A stretch of 64,000 nucleotides of DNA from CAVYXA01 sp963846775 (GTDB taxonomy: Bacteria > Verrucomicrobiota > Verrucomicrobiia > Chthoniobacterales > UBA10450). Within the stretch, counting starts at the first letter, position 1. Each line of letters begins with the position of its first letter. The notes below the pieces were generated by a model, which was not told where the DNA came from, did not search any database, and saw only the letters and a program-made list of their open reading frames with translations. Shown piece after piece: positions 62,530 through 64,000 of the stretch. The stretch spans positions 263,510 through 327,509 of the forward strand of contig CAWJXB010000003.1 of assembly GCA_963846775.1 (NCBI GenBank), read 5' to 3'. The position numbers were made by a program, and so were the translations under genes.

Positions 62530-63184
62530 ACCTCTCGACACGGTCGCTCGCAATTCGCTACTGATCATTCACGGCAAACAGGAGCTGCGCCTGGAAGGCG
62601 GCCGGCAACTCACTGCGATGCAGTGGCTCACCGATGTGCTTTTCAATGCTCCTTTTGCCGATCAATATCCGGTCTTCGTTGTGCAAAACGCCGATGTGCT
62701 CGGTTTGTTCGGTTGGGAGCAAAGCGATCGGAAATATTTTAGTTTTGCCGAGTTTTCGCCGTTTCTGAAACAGATCGATGAGCAGGGAGAACAATCGGAG
62801 AAACTGGAATCCGTGCAACGCTCTGCTTATCAGAATGCGATCCTGAATCTGCGAAATGGACTGGTGCTATATCAGCGGCTCAAGAACAGCATCCAGCCCG
62901 AAGGCGACGAGAATTTCGCGAGTGAACTCGAAGCGTTTGCAAATAGTGTCCCGGCGGCAGGCCAAGCCGCGAGCCAGCAGGCGGCCGGGAAGGATTTCGA
63001 CAAAGCGAAGCTCGACGACGTCGCAGGTGCGATTCAGCGCTACGAAAAATTGTCGGAGATGGCTTACATTCTCGCGGTTCCGCCGATTGAAGGCGAAAGG
63101 GAATGGCATTCGATCGGGGACAGCCTGCTGCACTCGGTCGGTCGGGCAACGAAATTCATCCGATCGTCACGGAATATGCGATGA
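62387..63184 (+). CDS. ccsA: CcsA-family cytochrome c biogenesis protein, N-terminal part
   Basis: Starts at the ATG at 62387 (MKRFFPLIVLIAAAGWIAAN). It carries one signal-anchor helix and a long periplasmic N-terminal domain typical of the large CcsA proteins of Planctomycetes and Verrucomicrobiota: LVGGRVKPLDTVARNSLLII, LTAMQWLTDVLFNAPFADQY, YFSFAEFSPFLKQID. The frame then meets a stop at 63182, but the real protein continues in the neighbouring frame from about 63147 (NEIHPIVTEYAMIGDAYRAG) to about 63394 and returns to the original frame after that. This looks like two compensating single-base errors in one gene, not two genes. Confidence 0.85.
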   Translation: MKRFFPLIVLIAAAGWIAANWLPPKPAKNDVDLTQFGKMPVLVGGRVKPLDTVARNSLLIIHGKQELRLEGGRQLTAMQWLTDVLFNAPFADQYPVFVVQNADVLGLFGWEQSDRKYFSFAEFSPFLKQIDEQGEQSEKLESVQRSAYQNAILNLRNGLVLYQRLKNSIQPEGDENFASELEAFANSVPAAGQAASQQAAGKDFDKAKLDDVAGAIQRYEKLSEMAYILAVPPIEGEREWHSIGDSLLHSVGRATKFIRSSRNMR

Positions 63185-64000
63185 TCGGCGACGCGTATCG
63201 CGCGGGCGATCATGCGCGTTTCAATCAAAATGTCGATCTTCTGGCAAATTGGTTTGCCAAAGAACAGCCGAACGCAGCGAAGCGAGCCTCGTTCGAATTT
63301 CTGTTCAATCGTCTTCAGCCTTTCAGCCAAAGCATGGCGCTTTACGTGCTCGCCTTTCTTCTCGCTTGTTTTTCATGGCTCGGCTGGAACCGCGCCTCTG
63401 AATCGCTCCGCGTTTTATCTTTTGCTGCTGGCGCTGGCGATTCACACCTTCGGATTGGTCTCGCGGATGTATCTGCAGGAGCGGCCGCCGGTCACAAATC
63501 TCTATTCATCGGCCATTTTCATCGGCTGGGGCGCAGTGATCGTGGCGCTTATTTTGGAAGGAATTTTCCGGGACGGCATTGGCGCGGCCTGCGCCGGCGC
63601 GATTGGTTTCATCACCCTGATCATCGCCCATCATCTCGCTGGCAGCGGCGACACGCTGGAGATGCTGCAAGCGGTGCTCGACACCAACATCTGGCTGGCA
63701 ACCCACGTGGTCGCAATCACCACCGGTTATTCGGCGATGTTTCTCGCGGGCATGCTCGCTATCATCTACATCGTTCGCGGCGTCTTCACGCCTTCGCTAA
63801 AAAAGCAAACCGCCGACTCTCTCTCGCGCATGACTTATGGCGTCGTTTGTTTTGCCACGCTATTCAGTTTCGTCGGCACGGTCCTCGGCGGAATTTGGGC
63901 CGACCAATCGTGGGGACGTTTCTGGGGTTGGGACCCGAAGGAAAACGGCGCCGTGCTGATCGTGCTCTGGTGCGCGATCATTTTGCACGCTCGCTGGGGC
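63185..64000 (+). CDS. ccsA: CcsA-family cytochrome c biogenesis protein, C-terminal part (runs off window)
   Basis: Continuation of the same gene. Up to about 63394 it reads in frame +1 relative to its start (FEFLFNRLQPFSQSMALYVL, AFLLACFSWLGW), then in the original frame: RSAFYLLLLALAIHTFGLVS, RPPVTNLYSSAIFIGWGAVI, AVLDTNIWLATHVVAITTGY. The CcsA signature GGIWADQSWGRFWGWDPKEN is present at the end of the window; it includes the WWD-like heme-handling motif. The visible part has about five or six helices, and the last ones are beyond the window. It forms the heme exporter/ligase with ResB. Confidence 0.85.

Overview
The window looks like chromosomal DNA of a Gram-negative, probably soil-dwelling member of the Verrucomicrobiota, close to the Chthoniobacterales. 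This is an inference from gene content: a double-length UvrA made of two fused copies (also known from the related Chlamydiae), a PEP-CTERM protein, NifJ followed by a dihydroorotate-dehydrogenase-like gene, several very large membrane-fused spermidine-synthase-like proteins, and many short palindromic repeats. I found no rRNA gene, no complete tRNA, no CRISPR array and no phage genes.

Layout. 1-6.4 kb holds a rhodanese (cut by the window edge), a MacA/MacB-type ABC efflux operon, a lone ABC-2 permease, a UbiA prenyltransferase and a metallo-beta-lactamase-like protein. 6.4-14.5 kb holds a PilC/GspF membrane protein, MsrA, a membrane protein of unknown function, and a run of two prepilins, a PilX-like protein and an FG-GAP protein. 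15.0-28.4 kb is an unusual locus. Two giant paralogous membrane/spermidine-synthase-like/TPR proteins point at each other and flank a PEP-utilising enzyme fused to a membrane domain, a membrane-anchored PQQ propeller and a TPR protein. 28.5-33.1 kb holds a PEP-CTERM protein, ExbB-ExbD-TonB and Lgt. 33.2-39.4 kb is the fused uvrA. 39.4-43.1 kb has two divergent Tat-exported oxidoreductases between two copies of a small inverted-repeat transposable element (MITE), then a secreted protein. 43.3-53.3 kb holds NifJ, the DHOD-like protein, a TolB-propeller/M28 peptidase/PDZ protein, and a thiamine-diphosphate decarboxylase operon led by a 29-codon membrane ORF. 53.6-54.4 kb is debris: an AraC-type regulator, a CusA tail and a second AraC tail. 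54.4-64.0 kb is a cytochrome locus with an octaheme MtrA-like protein, an MtrB-like porin, two small cytochromes c, a NapC-like quinol dehydrogenase, a repeat lipoprotein and ResB/CcsA (cut by the window edge).

How the parts may work together. The cytochrome block has the parts of a trans-outer-membrane electron conduit: quinol oxidation at the inner membrane, periplasmic carriers, and a cytochrome-in-porin outer-membrane step. The heme ligation system lies next to it on the same strand. ExbB/ExbD/TonB would energise outer-membrane uptake. NifJ and the 2-oxoacid decarboxylase both act on pyruvate-type substrates.

Two cross-cutting signals stand out. Small repeats are abundant: a 207-249 bp MITE with 9-bp target duplications, REP-like palindromes and short unit repeats. 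Several repeats lie in frame inside the N-terminal half of uvrA. Several otherwise intact genes (the ABC ATPase, the second small cytochrome c, ccsA and perhaps resB) carry single-base frameshifts, which looks more like residual sequence error than decay. All function calls come from reading translations by eye; no database search was run.
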